Source: Devosia sp.
Lineage (GTDB): Bacteria > Pseudomonadota > Alphaproteobacteria > Rhizobiales > Devosiaceae
Assembly: GCA_015234425.1 (NCBI GenBank)
Contig: JADGNE010000006.1
Location: 124,001-188,000 of the forward strand
DNA length: 64,000 bases
Direction: 5' to 3'
The notes below the pieces were generated by a model. It made no database searches. It saw nothing but the letters and a program-made list of their open reading frames with translations, and had not been told where the DNA came from. Shown here one piece after another: positions 48,035 to 57,578 of this stretch. Positions within the stretch are counted from its first letter, which is position 1; every line of letters begins with the position of its first letter. The translations under genes were made by a program, and so were the position numbers.

Positions 48035-49888
48035 ATGAAGTTCGCCGCCCTTGTCGCATCCGGCCTGCTGACGCTCGGCCTTGCCGTGCCTGTTCTGGCG
48101 CAGACCCCGACCGGTGTGTGGGTCCACGCAGACTCCCTCACCGAAGCGCCCAAATATGCCGAGGGCTTTGCCCATTTCGACTATGTGAACCCCGACGCCC
48201 CCAAGGGCGGCACGGTGCGGCTGGGCACGCGCGGCGGCTTTGATACGTTCAACCCCATATTGCCCAAGGGCAACGCGGCCTCCGGGCTCGGGCTGATCTA
48301 TGAAACCCTGATGACAGCGTCGATGGACGAGGTGAACACCTCCTATGGGCTCCTCGCTGAAGCCATGAAGGTCGCCGACGACTATGGCGCGGTGACCTTC
48401 CGCATGGACCCCGATGCACGCTGGCATGATGGCGAGCCAGTCAAGGCCGAGGATGTGGTCTGGTCCTTCGACAAGCTGATCGAGCTCAGCCCCACCTATA
48501 CGCAATATTACGCCAATGTGACGGATGCCGAAGTCACCGCCCCCGGCGAGGTGACCTTCACCTTCGACATGACCGGCAATCGCGAGTTACCCCATATTCT
48601 GGGCCAGATGATCGTCTTGCCCCAGCATTGGTGGGAGGGCACCGACGCATCCGGCAAGCAGCGCAATATCGGGGAATCGACGCTCGAGGCTCCGCTGGGC
48701 TCGGGCCCCTATCGCCTCGTCAGTTTCGATGCAGGCCGCACGATCACCTATGAGCGGGTAGAGGATTATTGGGGTGCCGATCACCCGACCCAGATCGGCA
48801 CCAATAATTTCGACAAGCTTGCCTACGAGTATTTCCTGGATGAGGCGGTGTGGTTCGAGGCCTTCAAGGGCGACCAGTTCGACTGGTGGAGCGAATATAC
48901 CGCCCGCCGCTGGGCCACCGGCTTTGATTTCCCGGCCGTCGCCGATGGCCGCGTCGTCCGCGAAGAATTCCACGAGGACTACAATGGCCGGGGCGAAATG
49001 ACCGGCTTCATTCCCAACCTGCGCCGCGACAAGTTTGACGATCAGCGCGTCCGGCGGGCGATCAACCATGCCTTCGATTTCGAAGAGTTGAACGCCACCG
49101 TTTTCTTCAATCAGTACGCCCGCATCGACAGCTATTTCTTCGGCCTGCCCTTTGCCGCCAAGGGCCTGCCGGAAGGCAAGACGCTCGAAATTCTGGAAGG
49201 CGTGAAGGACCTTGTCCCCGAAAGCGTCTTCACAGAGGCCTACACCAACCCGGTCAATGGCGACCCGACAAAACTGCGCGAAAACCTGCGCACCGCGCTC
49301 AATCTCCTGACCGAAGCCGGCTACACACTCAATGGCACCCAACTGGTTGACGCCAACGGCACCCAGCTCTCCATTGAGCTCCTGATGCACCAGCCCACGC
49401 TCGAACCCATCGCAGCCAATCTGCAGCGCAACCTCGCCCAGATCGGCGTCGATGTGCAGATCCGCATGGTCGACACGCCCCAATATATCAACCGCCTGCG
49501 CAGCTTCGACTACGACATGATCTATGCCAGCTGGGCCCAGTCGTTCTCGCCGGGCAATGAGCAGCGCTATTTCTTCGGCTCGGGAAGCGTCGACGAACAG
49601 GGCTCGCGCAACTACGCCGGCATTGCCGATGCGGGTATCGACGCGCTGATCGACCAGCTCGTCGCCGCCGGCGACCGCGACACCCAGCTTGCCATTGTCG
49701 AGGCGCTCGACCGGGTGCTGTTGGCGCATGACTATGTCACCCCCGGCTATGCGCTGCTCTACTCCCGCACCGCCCGCTGGGACCGCTTCAGCCGCCCCGA
49801 AACCCTGCCGGAATTCTCCAACGGGTTCCCGACGATCTGGTGGTGGGACGAAGCCAAGGCCGCAAAGACGGGCGGCGCTGGTCAGTAG
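48035..49888 (+). CDS. yejA: Peptide/microcin C-type ABC importer, periplasmic binding protein YejA
   Basis: Family 5 extracellular solute-binding protein, 617 residues; signal peptide to about residue 23 (GLAVPVLA-QTPTG). GFAHFDYVNPDAPKGGTVRL near the start, RWHDGEPVKAEDVVWSFDKL and the C-terminal FPTIWWWDEAK are YejA features. GGAG lies 8 nt upstream of the ATG. Placed last, after yejF, whereas E. coli has it first. Confidence 0.92.
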   Translation: MKFAALVASGLLTLGLAVPVLAQTPTGVWVHADSLTEAPKYAEGFAHFDYVNPDAPKGGTVRLGTRGGFDTFNPILPKGNAASGLGLIYETLMTASMDEVNTSYGLLAEAMKVADDYGAVTFRMDPDARWHDGEPVKAEDVVWSFDKLIELSPTYTQYYANVTDAEVTAPGEVTFTFDMTGNRELPHILGQMIVLPQHWWEGTDASGKQRNIGESTLEAPLGSGPYRLVSFDAGRTITYERVEDYWGADHPTQIGTNNFDKLAYEYFLDEAVWFEAFKGDQFDWWSEYTARRWATGFDFPAVADGRVVREEFHEDYNGRGEMTGFIPNLRRDKFDDQRVRRAINHAFDFEELNATVFFNQYARIDSYFFGLPFAAKGLPEGKTLEILEGVKDLVPESVFTEAYTNPVNGDPTKLRENLRTALNLLTEAGYTLNGTQLVDANGTQLSIELLMHQPTLEPIAANLQRNLAQIGVDVQIRMVDTPQYINRLRSFDYDMIYASWAQSFSPGNEQRYFFGSGSVDEQGSRNYAGIADAGIDALIDQLVAAGDRDTQLAIVEALDRVLLAHDYVTPGYALLYSRTARWDRFSRPETLPEFSNGFPTIWWWDEAKAAKTGGAGQ

Positions 49889-49918
49889 CCAGTGCGTTCC
49901 AACCGTAGGCAATTGTCA

Positions 49919-49985
49919 TCACCCGGCTTGTCCGGGTGATGTATTTTTGGGGCGGAGTGGATTGCCCGGACAAGTCGGGCAATGA
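49919..49985. repeat. GTCAT...ATGAC inverted repeat / terminator after yejA
   Basis: ATCACCCGG-CTTGT-CCGGGTGAT (49920-49942) is followed by GTATTTTTGG, then ATTGCCCGG-ACAAG-TCGGGCAAT and GAC. Two hairpins bounded by GTCAT and ATGAC; the first plus T-run could terminate the yej operon. The rest of the 264-nt gap holds a degenerate CTCCCCCTTTTAGGAGGGAGG unit at about 50092. Confidence 0.7.
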
Positions 49986-50152
49986 CGGTGGGGAGTGGCG
50001 TGGGGAACGCCGCTGGTCAGGAGCACCTCTCCCCTGAGGAGCGTGCAGGCCTGGCCCCGTGACAACGACGTGCCCAAAAACGCGATCGACACCTCCCCCT
50101 TTTAGGAGGGAGGATGGGAGGGTGTGAAACGTCGGGCTGAGGCCCTAAAACC

Positions 50153-53100
50153 TTAGTAATCGCGCTCGTAGAAGACGCCGAGGCTGGAATTGCCATCCTG
50201 GCCGGCCGCGCCCTTGACCGTGAGGTCTTCGGTGACGTCGAGGTTGATCGTCACCTTGCTCTGGCCGTTGGCACCCGCCGTGACGCCGAGATAGATATTG
50301 TCCTGCAGATAGGTGCCGGCTTCGACGCCGACATTGCCCTGCGCGTCGGTGACGACGTCAAGGTCGGCGAGGCCTGCGGCACCGCGAAGGCCGCCAAGAA
50401 GACCGCCACCGCCGCCCCCTGCTCCCACCAGTTCCCCGGCTGCGGCTGCCAGCTGTGCCAGCTGCAATGGCGACAGCTCGCCCATGGAGCGCTTGAACAA
50501 GAGGCGCGCCAGGACTTCATCCTGCGGCAATTGCGGGCTGGAGCCGAAACCGATTTCGAGCGCGGAGACGCGGCCCGACACCGTCACCACCACCTCGATG
50601 CCATCGGCTTCGGTGAGCGCGACGAAATCAAGCTGGGGATCGAGATCGCCGACCAGCGTAACCGTGCCGCGCTCGAAGGTGATGCGCTGGCCGAGGATGG
50701 AGAGGCGACCGCGGTTGAGGGAAAAGGCGCCCACGGGCTGGATATTGTTGAGCGGGCCGGTGAGACGGACCGAACCACCCACTTCCGCGTCGAGCCCGCG
50801 ACCCTGGATAAAGATCTGGTTGGGCGCGTTGACGTTGATGTCGAGCAGCATGCCGGGCGAGCGGCTCTGCGGCACCGGCGCACCATTGGTGGTGATCTTG
50901 GCGCGATCGAGGGTCCGGGCCACATCGGCCGGCGTGCCGCGGTGCTGGACATCGATCAGCTCGGCGCCGCCCCCAAAACCCTCCGGCACGGTGATATTGG
51001 CCTGCTCGACCAGCACATTGCCCGCGAGCAGCGGCGTGCCGGTAAGATTGCCTGTGAGCCCGAGATTGCCGGAGACGGTGGCAACGAAGAGATCGCCATC
51101 GGCATAGCGCGCCGAATTGACGTTGAGCGCCAGATTGGCCGGGAAGTTTCCGGTGATCCCGACCGTGCCCGAGATCGAGGCACTGCCGCCGGTCGAGAGA
51201 TTGGCGCTGAGACCTTCGATGGTCGCAACCGTGCCGTCGAGGCGGGCGCGACCGGTGATGTCAGCGAGGCGCAAATTGAGCTCTGGATCGACATAGCCGG
51301 CGCCACTCGTGGACACCGAGCCGCCGAACTGCGGGTTGGCGATACTGCCGCTGACCTGGGCATCGAAATTCGCCGTGCCGGACAACTGACCGCCCCGGTC
51401 GATAAGGAAGCGGTTGGCGAGCACCAGAGGCGCCGAACCATTGGCCGTCACCGAGAGACCCGAACCGGACAGCGGCACGCGGCCGGAGCCCGTCACCGAA
51501 AGCCCGCCCGAGCCATTGGCGCTGAGCGCATCGATGGAAACGGTGTTGGCGGCAAAGCTGCCGCGCGCCGAGGCGTTGACCGGAGCAATGCCAAAGGGCG
51601 CGATTGCCGTGGCATTGATGCCATTGCCGCGCGCGTCAAAGGTCACGCGCGGATCGCTGGCCGAGCCGGTGACCCGGGCATTGCCCTCGAGCGTACCGGC
51701 GAGGCCGAGGCCCGGCACAACGGCATTGGCAATGGAGAGCGGCAGCGCGGAAATATCGACGCTGAGATCGAGCGCATTGCCGGCGGTGCCGCTCGCGGTG
51801 ATGCGGCCAGTGCCGACATCGAAGCGCACGGCATCGAGCGCAACGCTGTCGCCGCTGACCATCAGAGCGGTCGGGTTGGCGAGACGCGCCGAAAGCTGGC
51901 CCTGGACGAGATTGGCGTGGTCGAGACCGAGGCGATAGCCACCGGCAACCGGGCTCAGCGATCCGCCGACAGCAACGCCGGTTCCGGTCGAGAGCGCGGC
52001 GGTGGCGTCAAAGCTCGTAGTGTCGCCATTCTGGCTGGCGCGGGCATCGAGAACATTGACCGTCGTTCCCGCGACGGAAATGGCACCGGCCTTGACGGTG
52101 CCGTCGATTGCCGGCACGCCGAAGAGATCACCGACAGTTGCGGCGATATCAGCGCGGCCGATGGCAATGTCGCTGACCCGCAGATTGGCGGCATTGGCCG
52201 ATACCGACGCGCCCTGTTCGCCATTGTTGGGCGCCAGCTCGATCCGGGCGTTGACCGCGCCGGAGGCTTCCTGCAGCAGCAGGGCCGCCGCGAGCGAGAC
52301 GTCGGGCGCGGTGACTTCGATCTGCCCGGTAAGAAGTTCTGTTTCAACCGCGCGGGCAACTTCACCCGAAATGCGCGTGCCGGCAATTTCAAAGCCAAGA
52401 CCGGTAAGGGCCTGACGCACTTCGTCGACCGCGACCTGGCTAGCGAGGGTGGCGCGGTGTCCGTCGAGCATGGCTGAGCCATCGACGGTGCCGGAGAGCT
52501 TGCTGCCGAGAAGATCGAGATCGAGCCCAACCTGCGCATCGCGCAGGGTCCGGCCGACCAGTGTGCCGCTTGGCACATTGGCGTCGAGCACCAGGGCAAT
52601 GGGCTCTTCCGGCGCGGCCGATTTTGCAGTGCCGCGAACGCGGAGCGCCCCGCTGGCCTCTTCGGTGAGAAGCGCCAGATCGGCGAGATCGAGCCCAATG
52701 GCAAAGTCGGCGGTGTCGCTGGCATAGGTGCCATCGGCGGTGAACTGCACCTGCGGATTAGTGACCGAGAAATTCTCGGCAACCAGCCCGTTTTCGGTGC
52801 GCGCCAGGCGCCCGGCGAGCTCCACCTGCCCGGCGAGCAACTTGTCGGCCGTCTCGTCGTCAATGCTGAGATTGGTGCCCATGCCGTCAAAGGTGAGGTC
52901 GAACGCCCCGCCCACAGCCTGGATTTCGCCTTCCGCGTCGAGCATCAGCCCGCCGGTCAGCTGGCGGTCGGCAAGGCCGGAGAACGGCGCGATGCTGTCG
53001 GTCTGAAGGCCGATGCGCCCCTTGAAGTCCGTGCCATCAATCACGCCCGCAAGGCTGGCGGTCAGCGCCTCGCCCACCACGCGCAGCTGCGCCAGCTGGA

Positions 53101-54499
53101 TCGGCTGGCCGCCCTGCCACATGCCGGCAAGACCGAGACCGACGCTATCACCCAGCGCGGCCTTCACAGTCGGATCGGCGGCAATGCCCGAGAGTTCGCC
53201 GTCACCGTTGAAGGTGACCATGCGATTGGTCGGATCGGAAAGATTGGAGGCAACGCCGGACACACCAAGCGCAAACTGCTCGGCGGCAAAGCCGTCGGTT
53301 TCGAACCGCTCAATGTCGAGATCGGCAGACCAGTTGCCACCCTCGTCATCGCCGAAGTCGATGGAGAAGCGGGCGTCGCCGACTCGGGTGGCATTGCCGG
53401 CGACCGGCAGGGTCACAGGACCACCGGCCGGATCGGCAATGCGCGCCTCAAGATCGAGGCGCGACAGGAAATTGTCGGCCGTGGTGGCGCCGCTCGCGGT
53501 CAGCGACAGCTGCCCGCCGCTCAGCGTCACGGCCGTCAGGTCCAGCCCGCCGGCAGACCGCAGCAGGGCATTGCCGGTGAGGCGGGTTTCAGCACCAAAG
53601 AACGGACGATAGGGCTCGGCCACAAGGCGCGACAGCGGCCCGCCGACATCGGCGACAACGGCCAGGCCATCGGCAGCCTGCTCGATCCGCGCGGTGCCGG
53701 CCAGCGCCGGCTGGCCATCCGCGAGAAGATTGAGTTCGGCGGTGAGATCTTCGACCGGCCCTGCCCCAGCGAGGGTCAGCTGCATGGCCGGGCGCCGCTC
53801 GATATTGAGGAGGTTGGCGATCACGCCATTGGCCGGCTCATTGAGATCGACCGAAAGATCGATGGAATTGTCGGCGCGAAGATAGGCGACATCGAGCCCG
53901 AGCGTACCGCCCGGACCATCGAGGCGGGTGATGTCGAGCGCCGTGTCAAGATTGCCGCCTTCGAGCGTGAGCGACCCGGCGAGCGAGATTTCCGAGCCCA
54001 GACCGAAGACACCTTCCCCAAAGGTGACGCGTGGGACCTCCAGCTCACCAAGCTGGATGGCAACGGGGAATTCGGGGATTTCAAGCGAACCGGCTTCTGG
54101 CGGAGGTAGATCCACACCCTCTGCCGGTACGGCATTGCGGATATAGTCGATGCTCTCGGCGCGCAGCGAACGCACCTCGAGCTTGCCGGTAAAGAGCGCG
54201 CCCTGGTTCCAGTTGAGGCTCGCGTTGTTGACGCGCAGCCAGACGCCCTCCTGGTCCGAGATGGTGATCTCGCGCACCGAAACGTCCGAGCCCAGAATGC
54301 CGTCGATATTGGAGAGGCGGATCTGGCGTTCGGGCGTCGAAAGCTGCCCTTCGACGAAGCTCGTCAGCCAGTCCTTCTGCTCATCTTCGGGCATGGACAA
54401 TACGTCCTGCGCCACCAGCGCCACCGGCACGGCGATAACCGGCACGAGCAGGGCCGCGACATAGGTGAAGCGGCGGGACATCTTGGGCAGGGTAATCAT
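50153..54499 (-). CDS. tamB: TamB, inner-membrane/periplasmic bridge of the TAM system
   Basis: A 1448-residue AsmA/TamB protein: one N-terminal membrane anchor (about residues 11-30), a very long beta-rich repeated region rich in Gly, Ala and Ser, and the C-terminal DUF490 domain (from about 1170, with FIQGRGLDAEVGGSVRLTG, LNRGRLSILGQRITFERGTV and LPQDEVLARLLF). TamB spans the periplasm and is implicated in outer-membrane protein or lipid delivery. Its ATG overlaps the tamA stop (TGATG). Confidence 0.95.
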   Translation of the reverse strand: MITLPKMSRRFTYVAALLVPVIAVPVALVAQDVLSMPEDEQKDWLTSFVEGQLSTPERQIRLSNIDGILGSDVSVREITISDQEGVWLRVNNASLNWNQGALFTGKLEVRSLRAESIDYIRNAVPAEGVDLPPPEAGSLEIPEFPVAIQLGELEVPRVTFGEGVFGLGSEISLAGSLTLEGGNLDTALDITRLDGPGGTLGLDVAYLRADNSIDLSVDLNEPANGVIANLLNIERRPAMQLTLAGAGPVEDLTAELNLLADGQPALAGTARIEQAADGLAVVADVGGPLSRLVAEPYRPFFGAETRLTGNALLRSAGGLDLTAVTLSGGQLSLTASGATTADNFLSRLDLEARIADPAGGPVTLPVAGNATRVGDARFSIDFGDDEGGNWSADLDIERFETDGFAAEQFALGVSGVASNLSDPTNRMVTFNGDGELSGIAADPTVKAALGDSVGLGLAGMWQGGQPIQLAQLRVVGEALTASLAGVIDGTDFKGRIGLQTDSIAPFSGLADRQLTGGLMLDAEGEIQAVGGAFDLTFDGMGTNLSIDDETADKLLAGQVELAGRLARTENGLVAENFSVTNPQVQFTADGTYASDTADFAIGLDLADLALLTEEASGALRVRGTAKSAAPEEPIALVLDANVPSGTLVGRTLRDAQVGLDLDLLGSKLSGTVDGSAMLDGHRATLASQVAVDEVRQALTGLGFEIAGTRISGEVARAVETELLTGQIEVTAPDVSLAAALLLQEASGAVNARIELAPNNGEQGASVSANAANLRVSDIAIGRADIAATVGDLFGVPAIDGTVKAGAISVAGTTVNVLDARASQNGDTTSFDATAALSTGTGVAVGGSLSPVAGGYRLGLDHANLVQGQLSARLANPTALMVSGDSVALDAVRFDVGTGRITASGTAGNALDLSVDISALPLSIANAVVPGLGLAGTLEGNARVTGSASDPRVTFDARGNGINATAIAPFGIAPVNASARGSFAANTVSIDALSANGSGGLSVTGSGRVPLSGSGLSVTANGSAPLVLANRFLIDRGGQLSGTANFDAQVSGSIANPQFGGSVSTSGAGYVDPELNLRLADITGRARLDGTVATIEGLSANLSTGGSASISGTVGITGNFPANLALNVNSARYADGDLFVATVSGNLGLTGNLTGTPLLAGNVLVEQANITVPEGFGGGAELIDVQHRGTPADVARTLDRAKITTNGAPVPQSRSPGMLLDINVNAPNQIFIQGRGLDAEVGGSVRLTGPLNNIQPVGAFSLNRGRLSILGQRITFERGTVTLVGDLDPQLDFVALTEADGIEVVVTVSGRVSALEIGFGSSPQLPQDEVLARLLFKRSMGELSPLQLAQLAAAAGELVGAGGGGGGLLGGLRGAAGLADLDVVTDAQGNVGVEAGTYLQDNIYLGVTAGANGQSKVTINLDVTEDLTVKGAAGQDGNSSLGVFYERDY

Positions 54500-56400
54500 C
54501 AGAAAGCCTGTCCGATACCGGCATAGATGGCGTAGTCCGGATCGCCCGGCCGCTTGTTGAGCGGCACGGCCAGATCCAGCCGCAGCGGGCCGAGACCGGT
54601 GTAATAGCGGGCACCAATGCCGGCGCCGAGGCGCAGGTCATCGAGACCGGGGAAAGTATCGGCGGCCACATAGCCACCATCGACGAAGCCAACCACACCG
54701 ATATCCTCGGTGACCTTGACGCGCGCTTCGAGCGAGCCTTCGAGCAGATAGCGCCCGCCGGTCACCCCGCCCGCGCCATTGTCGACGCCAAGCGACTTGA
54801 AGCCATAACCACGCACCGAGCCGCCACCGCCGGCAAAGAACAGTTTATCGGGCGGAATTTCGCTGAGATCGGGGCCCACCAGGGCGCCCGCCTTGATGCG
54901 ACCAGCCAGGATGAAGGCGTCATCCTCGGAGAAGCCGAAATAGGTGCGGCCTTCGATTGTGATGCGGGCGCCGGCCTTGCCAACGCGCAGATCATAGAAG
55001 GGCTCGAGCATGCCCGAGGCATAAAAGCCTTCGGTCGGGTTCACACTGCTGTCGCGCCCGTCATAGGTCGCGCCGCCATAGAGCCCCACGGTCGAGAAGT
55101 CGCGCGTACCGAAGCTGTCGTCGAAGCGAGCCTGCTTGAAGCTCATCCCGCCTTCAAAGGTGATTTCGTCGGAGAAGAAGTGCGTGAGGCCCAGCCGTCC
55201 CGCCGCCGAGGTTTCGGTATAGGTCGGGTAGATGGTGCGCTCAGCCGACACCACCGCCACAAGGTCTGTGTCGGGGGTGAGGAAGCCGGGCTTGGTGAAG
55301 GTACCGCCGACAAAATAGTCGAATTCGGCCGTATCCACCGGCCAGGCAATGCTGGCGACGCGCGCGTCGAGGCGCAGCCGCTCGGCCTGGCCGAAGAGAT
55401 TACGCCAGAGGTGATACCCCTCAAGGCCCAGGCCATCGACGGTGGAATAGGTCGCGCCAACGCCAAAGCGGCGGCCCGACATTTCATCGACGATCAGCTG
55501 ATAGGGCAGCAGCCCGTCCGAGCCGATGGCGTCGGCTGCCTCGAACCGCGCGGCGCGGAACACTTCGAGACGGTCGAGACGCTTCTGCGCCCGCTGGATT
55601 TCGTCGGGGTCATATTCCTGGCCCACGACGAGCCCCGTCTGCTGGCGCACGAAATCGGGGTTCATATTGGTCGTGCCGGTCACCGTCACATCGCCGAAGG
55701 CAGCGAGCCGCCCAGGATTGACGATGATCTTGGCATCGACGGTGCGCGAGGCGTGGTCGGCGACGACTTCGCGCCCGACGATCTCGGCCTTGGCGTAGCC
55801 CTGCTCCTGCCAGGCGGCCAGCGCGAGACGCTCGGCAGCGAGAATTACGGAGGACTTGGCCACCTGCCCGGCTGCAAAGCCACGCATCACCGGCAAATCG
55901 ACCTGATCCTCGGGATCATCGGTCTGCGGCGCCTGATTGACTACCGCGACATCGTTGAAGGTAAAAAGCGGGCCGGTGGTGATCGCGATGGTCACGTCCA
56001 CCGGATCGGGCAGATTGACGTCCGGCGCCAGCGTGGCCGCCTCGGCTCCGCCAATGCGAATGCTGACTGCGCCGCCGTAATGCCCCTCATTGTAAAGGGC
56101 ACCCAGAATGCGGCGGTAGTCGCCGCGCGCCTTGGCGATCAGCCCGGCAGCGCCGGAAGCCGGCTGGGCCTCGTCGGCAATCAGCGCCGAGGCATTGCGC
56201 GCCGCGGCCTCGGCAGCGCCGGTTTCGCTGGCGGAAAATGTGACAACATAGGGCTGTGGATCGACAATGACGTCGTCCGCATTAACCTCTTCGGGGTTCT
56301 CGAAAAACTTGAACCCAAAGAGCTCAAACCCATGGGCAGCCGGAACCGTCACGGCAGCACATGCCATGGCGATGCACAGGGCGCCAATACTCGTTACCAA
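54499..56400 (-). CDS. tamA: TamA, outer-membrane BamA-family protein
   Basis: A 633-residue Omp85 protein: signal peptide (to about residue 24, VPAAHG-FELFGF), POTRA domains (about 30-310; PLFTFNDVAVVNQAP, LAAFGDVTVTGTTNMNPDFV) and a C-terminal beta-barrel (about 315-633) with the conserved GGGGSVRGYGFKSLG segment and a terminal aromatic, GIGQAF. Starts at TTG 56400 with no strong ribosome-binding site, so the true start is uncertain. Coupled to tamB. Confidence 0.92.
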   Translation of the reverse strand: MVTSIGALCIAMACAAVTVPAAHGFELFGFKFFENPEEVNADDVIVDPQPYVVTFSASETGAAEAAARNASALIADEAQPASGAAGLIAKARGDYRRILGALYNEGHYGGAVSIRIGGAEAATLAPDVNLPDPVDVTIAITTGPLFTFNDVAVVNQAPQTDDPEDQVDLPVMRGFAAGQVAKSSVILAAERLALAAWQEQGYAKAEIVGREVVADHASRTVDAKIIVNPGRLAAFGDVTVTGTTNMNPDFVRQQTGLVVGQEYDPDEIQRAQKRLDRLEVFRAARFEAADAIGSDGLLPYQLIVDEMSGRRFGVGATYSTVDGLGLEGYHLWRNLFGQAERLRLDARVASIAWPVDTAEFDYFVGGTFTKPGFLTPDTDLVAVVSAERTIYPTYTETSAAGRLGLTHFFSDEITFEGGMSFKQARFDDSFGTRDFSTVGLYGGATYDGRDSSVNPTEGFYASGMLEPFYDLRVGKAGARITIEGRTYFGFSEDDAFILAGRIKAGALVGPDLSEIPPDKLFFAGGGGSVRGYGFKSLGVDNGAGGVTGGRYLLEGSLEARVKVTEDIGVVGFVDGGYVAADTFPGLDDLRLGAGIGARYYTGLGPLRLDLAVPLNKRPGDPDYAIYAGIGQAF

Positions 56401-56716
56401 ACGCGCGCTTTGCAGTGGACCAGTTCCCGACCGTTACGCTTCAACTACTTACGGTTAAAGCCGACAATGCCTTCCCACGGGGAAAGATTCCGTTAAGGCC
56501 TCCCCCAGGCTGTGCAAATCTTCCTGCACCGGCCAAAGAGGCGGCCCTTTCATGGCGAGTTTAGGGCGCTGGGACCGGCAGGAACAAGTGCGTGCGGTCA
56601 CTTTCGCCGTCATTGCCGGCGAGCGTGACCGATGCGCAACGCCGCCACATGGTTGACGTCGCCCCTCGGCCCGGTCCACCCTCCCTTTCATCCTTCCGAC
56701 TACGCTCAGGACTGTC
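56401..56716. other. Divergent intergenic region, tamA / short-chain dehydrogenase
   Basis: About 316 nt between divergent genes. No gene is supported; several short frames exist but lack a ribosome-binding site or family features. The region should hold both promoters. A GGAAC/CGTT pair on the minus strand near 56400-56427 has a 19-nt spacer and is not accepted as EcfG-type. Confidence 0.4.
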
Positions 56717-57493
56717 ATGTATCAGCTGCTCGATCCCAGCCGCTTCGTCGTCTTCATCACCGGCGCCACCTCCGGATTCGGCGCGGCCGCAGCGCGGCGC
56801 TATGTGGCAGCCGGTGGCAAGGTCATCGCGACCGGCCGGCGCGAGGATCGCCTCGAAGAGCTGCAGGCAGAACTGGGCAAGGACAACTGCCACATCATCG
56901 CGCTCGACGTGCGGGATCGCGCTGCCCTCGAAAAGGCCATCGCCGATATTCCCGCGCCCTTTGACGCCATCAATATCGTGCTCGCCAATGCAGGGCTAGC
57001 GCTCGGCCTCCAGCCTGCCGCCAAGGCCGATCTCGATGATTGGCAGACGATGATCGACACCAATATTTCCGGCCTCGTCTATACCGTCCGCCTGCTGCTG
57101 CCCGGCCTCATCGCTCGTGGCGGTGGCCATGTGGTGACGCTCGGCTCGGTGGCCGGCGAATATGCCTATCCCGGCGGCTCGGTCTATGGCGCGACCAAGG
57201 CCTTCGTGAAGCACTTTGCCCTCAATCTGCGCTCGGACCTGCAGGGCAAGAATGTGCGCGTGACCGATATCGAACCCGGCCTCACCGAGACCGAATTCTC
57301 GCTGGTCCGCTTCAAGGGCGACGAAGGCAAGGCCGCCGCCCCCTATTCGGGCACCAAGGCCATGACCGCCGAGGATATCGCCGAGAGCATCTTCTGGGCC
57401 ACATCCCTGCCCGAGCACGTCAACATCAACAAGATCCAGATGATGGCGACAACCCAGGCCATCGGCCCCTTCGACATCTACCGAGAAAAGTAG
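56717..57493 (+). CDS. Short-chain dehydrogenase, YdfG-like
   Basis: A 258-residue classical SDR: cofactor motif TGATSGFG at residues 15-22, followed by ATGRREDRL suggesting NADP preference, LANAGLALG, catalytic Ser in TLGSVAG and YGATK. Closest in pattern to YdfG, which oxidises L-allo-threonine and 3-hydroxy acids; substrate here is inferred. AGGA precedes the ATG by 5 nt. Confidence 0.85.
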   Translation: MYQLLDPSRFVVFITGATSGFGAAAARRYVAAGGKVIATGRREDRLEELQAELGKDNCHIIALDVRDRAALEKAIADIPAPFDAINIVLANAGLALGLQPAAKADLDDWQTMIDTNISGLVYTVRLLLPGLIARGGGHVVTLGSVAGEYAYPGGSVYGATKAFVKHFALNLRSDLQGKNVRVTDIEPGLTETEFSLVRFKGDEGKAAAPYSGTKAMTAEDIAESIFWATSLPEHVNINKIQMMATTQAIGPFDIYREK

Positions 57494-57539
57494 GAGCCAT
57501 GTCAGCGCAGCCAGTGGTGCGTTGAATGTGTGTAATTTT

Positions 57540-57564
57540 GATGGGGCACTTAGCGTGCCCCATC
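57540..57564. terminator. Bidirectional terminator, dehydrogenase / epmB-like gene
   Basis: GATGGGGCAC, loop TTAGC, GTGCCCCATC between convergent genes; AAAATTAC follows on the minus strand. Confidence 0.8.
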
Positions 57565-57578
57565 CTCATGTGCCTGAC

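Noticed and set aside
50531..52477. A 648-codon plus-strand open frame.
   Set aside because: Antisense to tamB; a charged, low-complexity translation typical of shadow frames.
56400..56427. Possible EcfG promoter for tamA on the minus strand (GGAAC and CGTT).
   Set aside because: The spacer is 19 nt instead of 16-17, and the -10 would overlap the tamA start codon.
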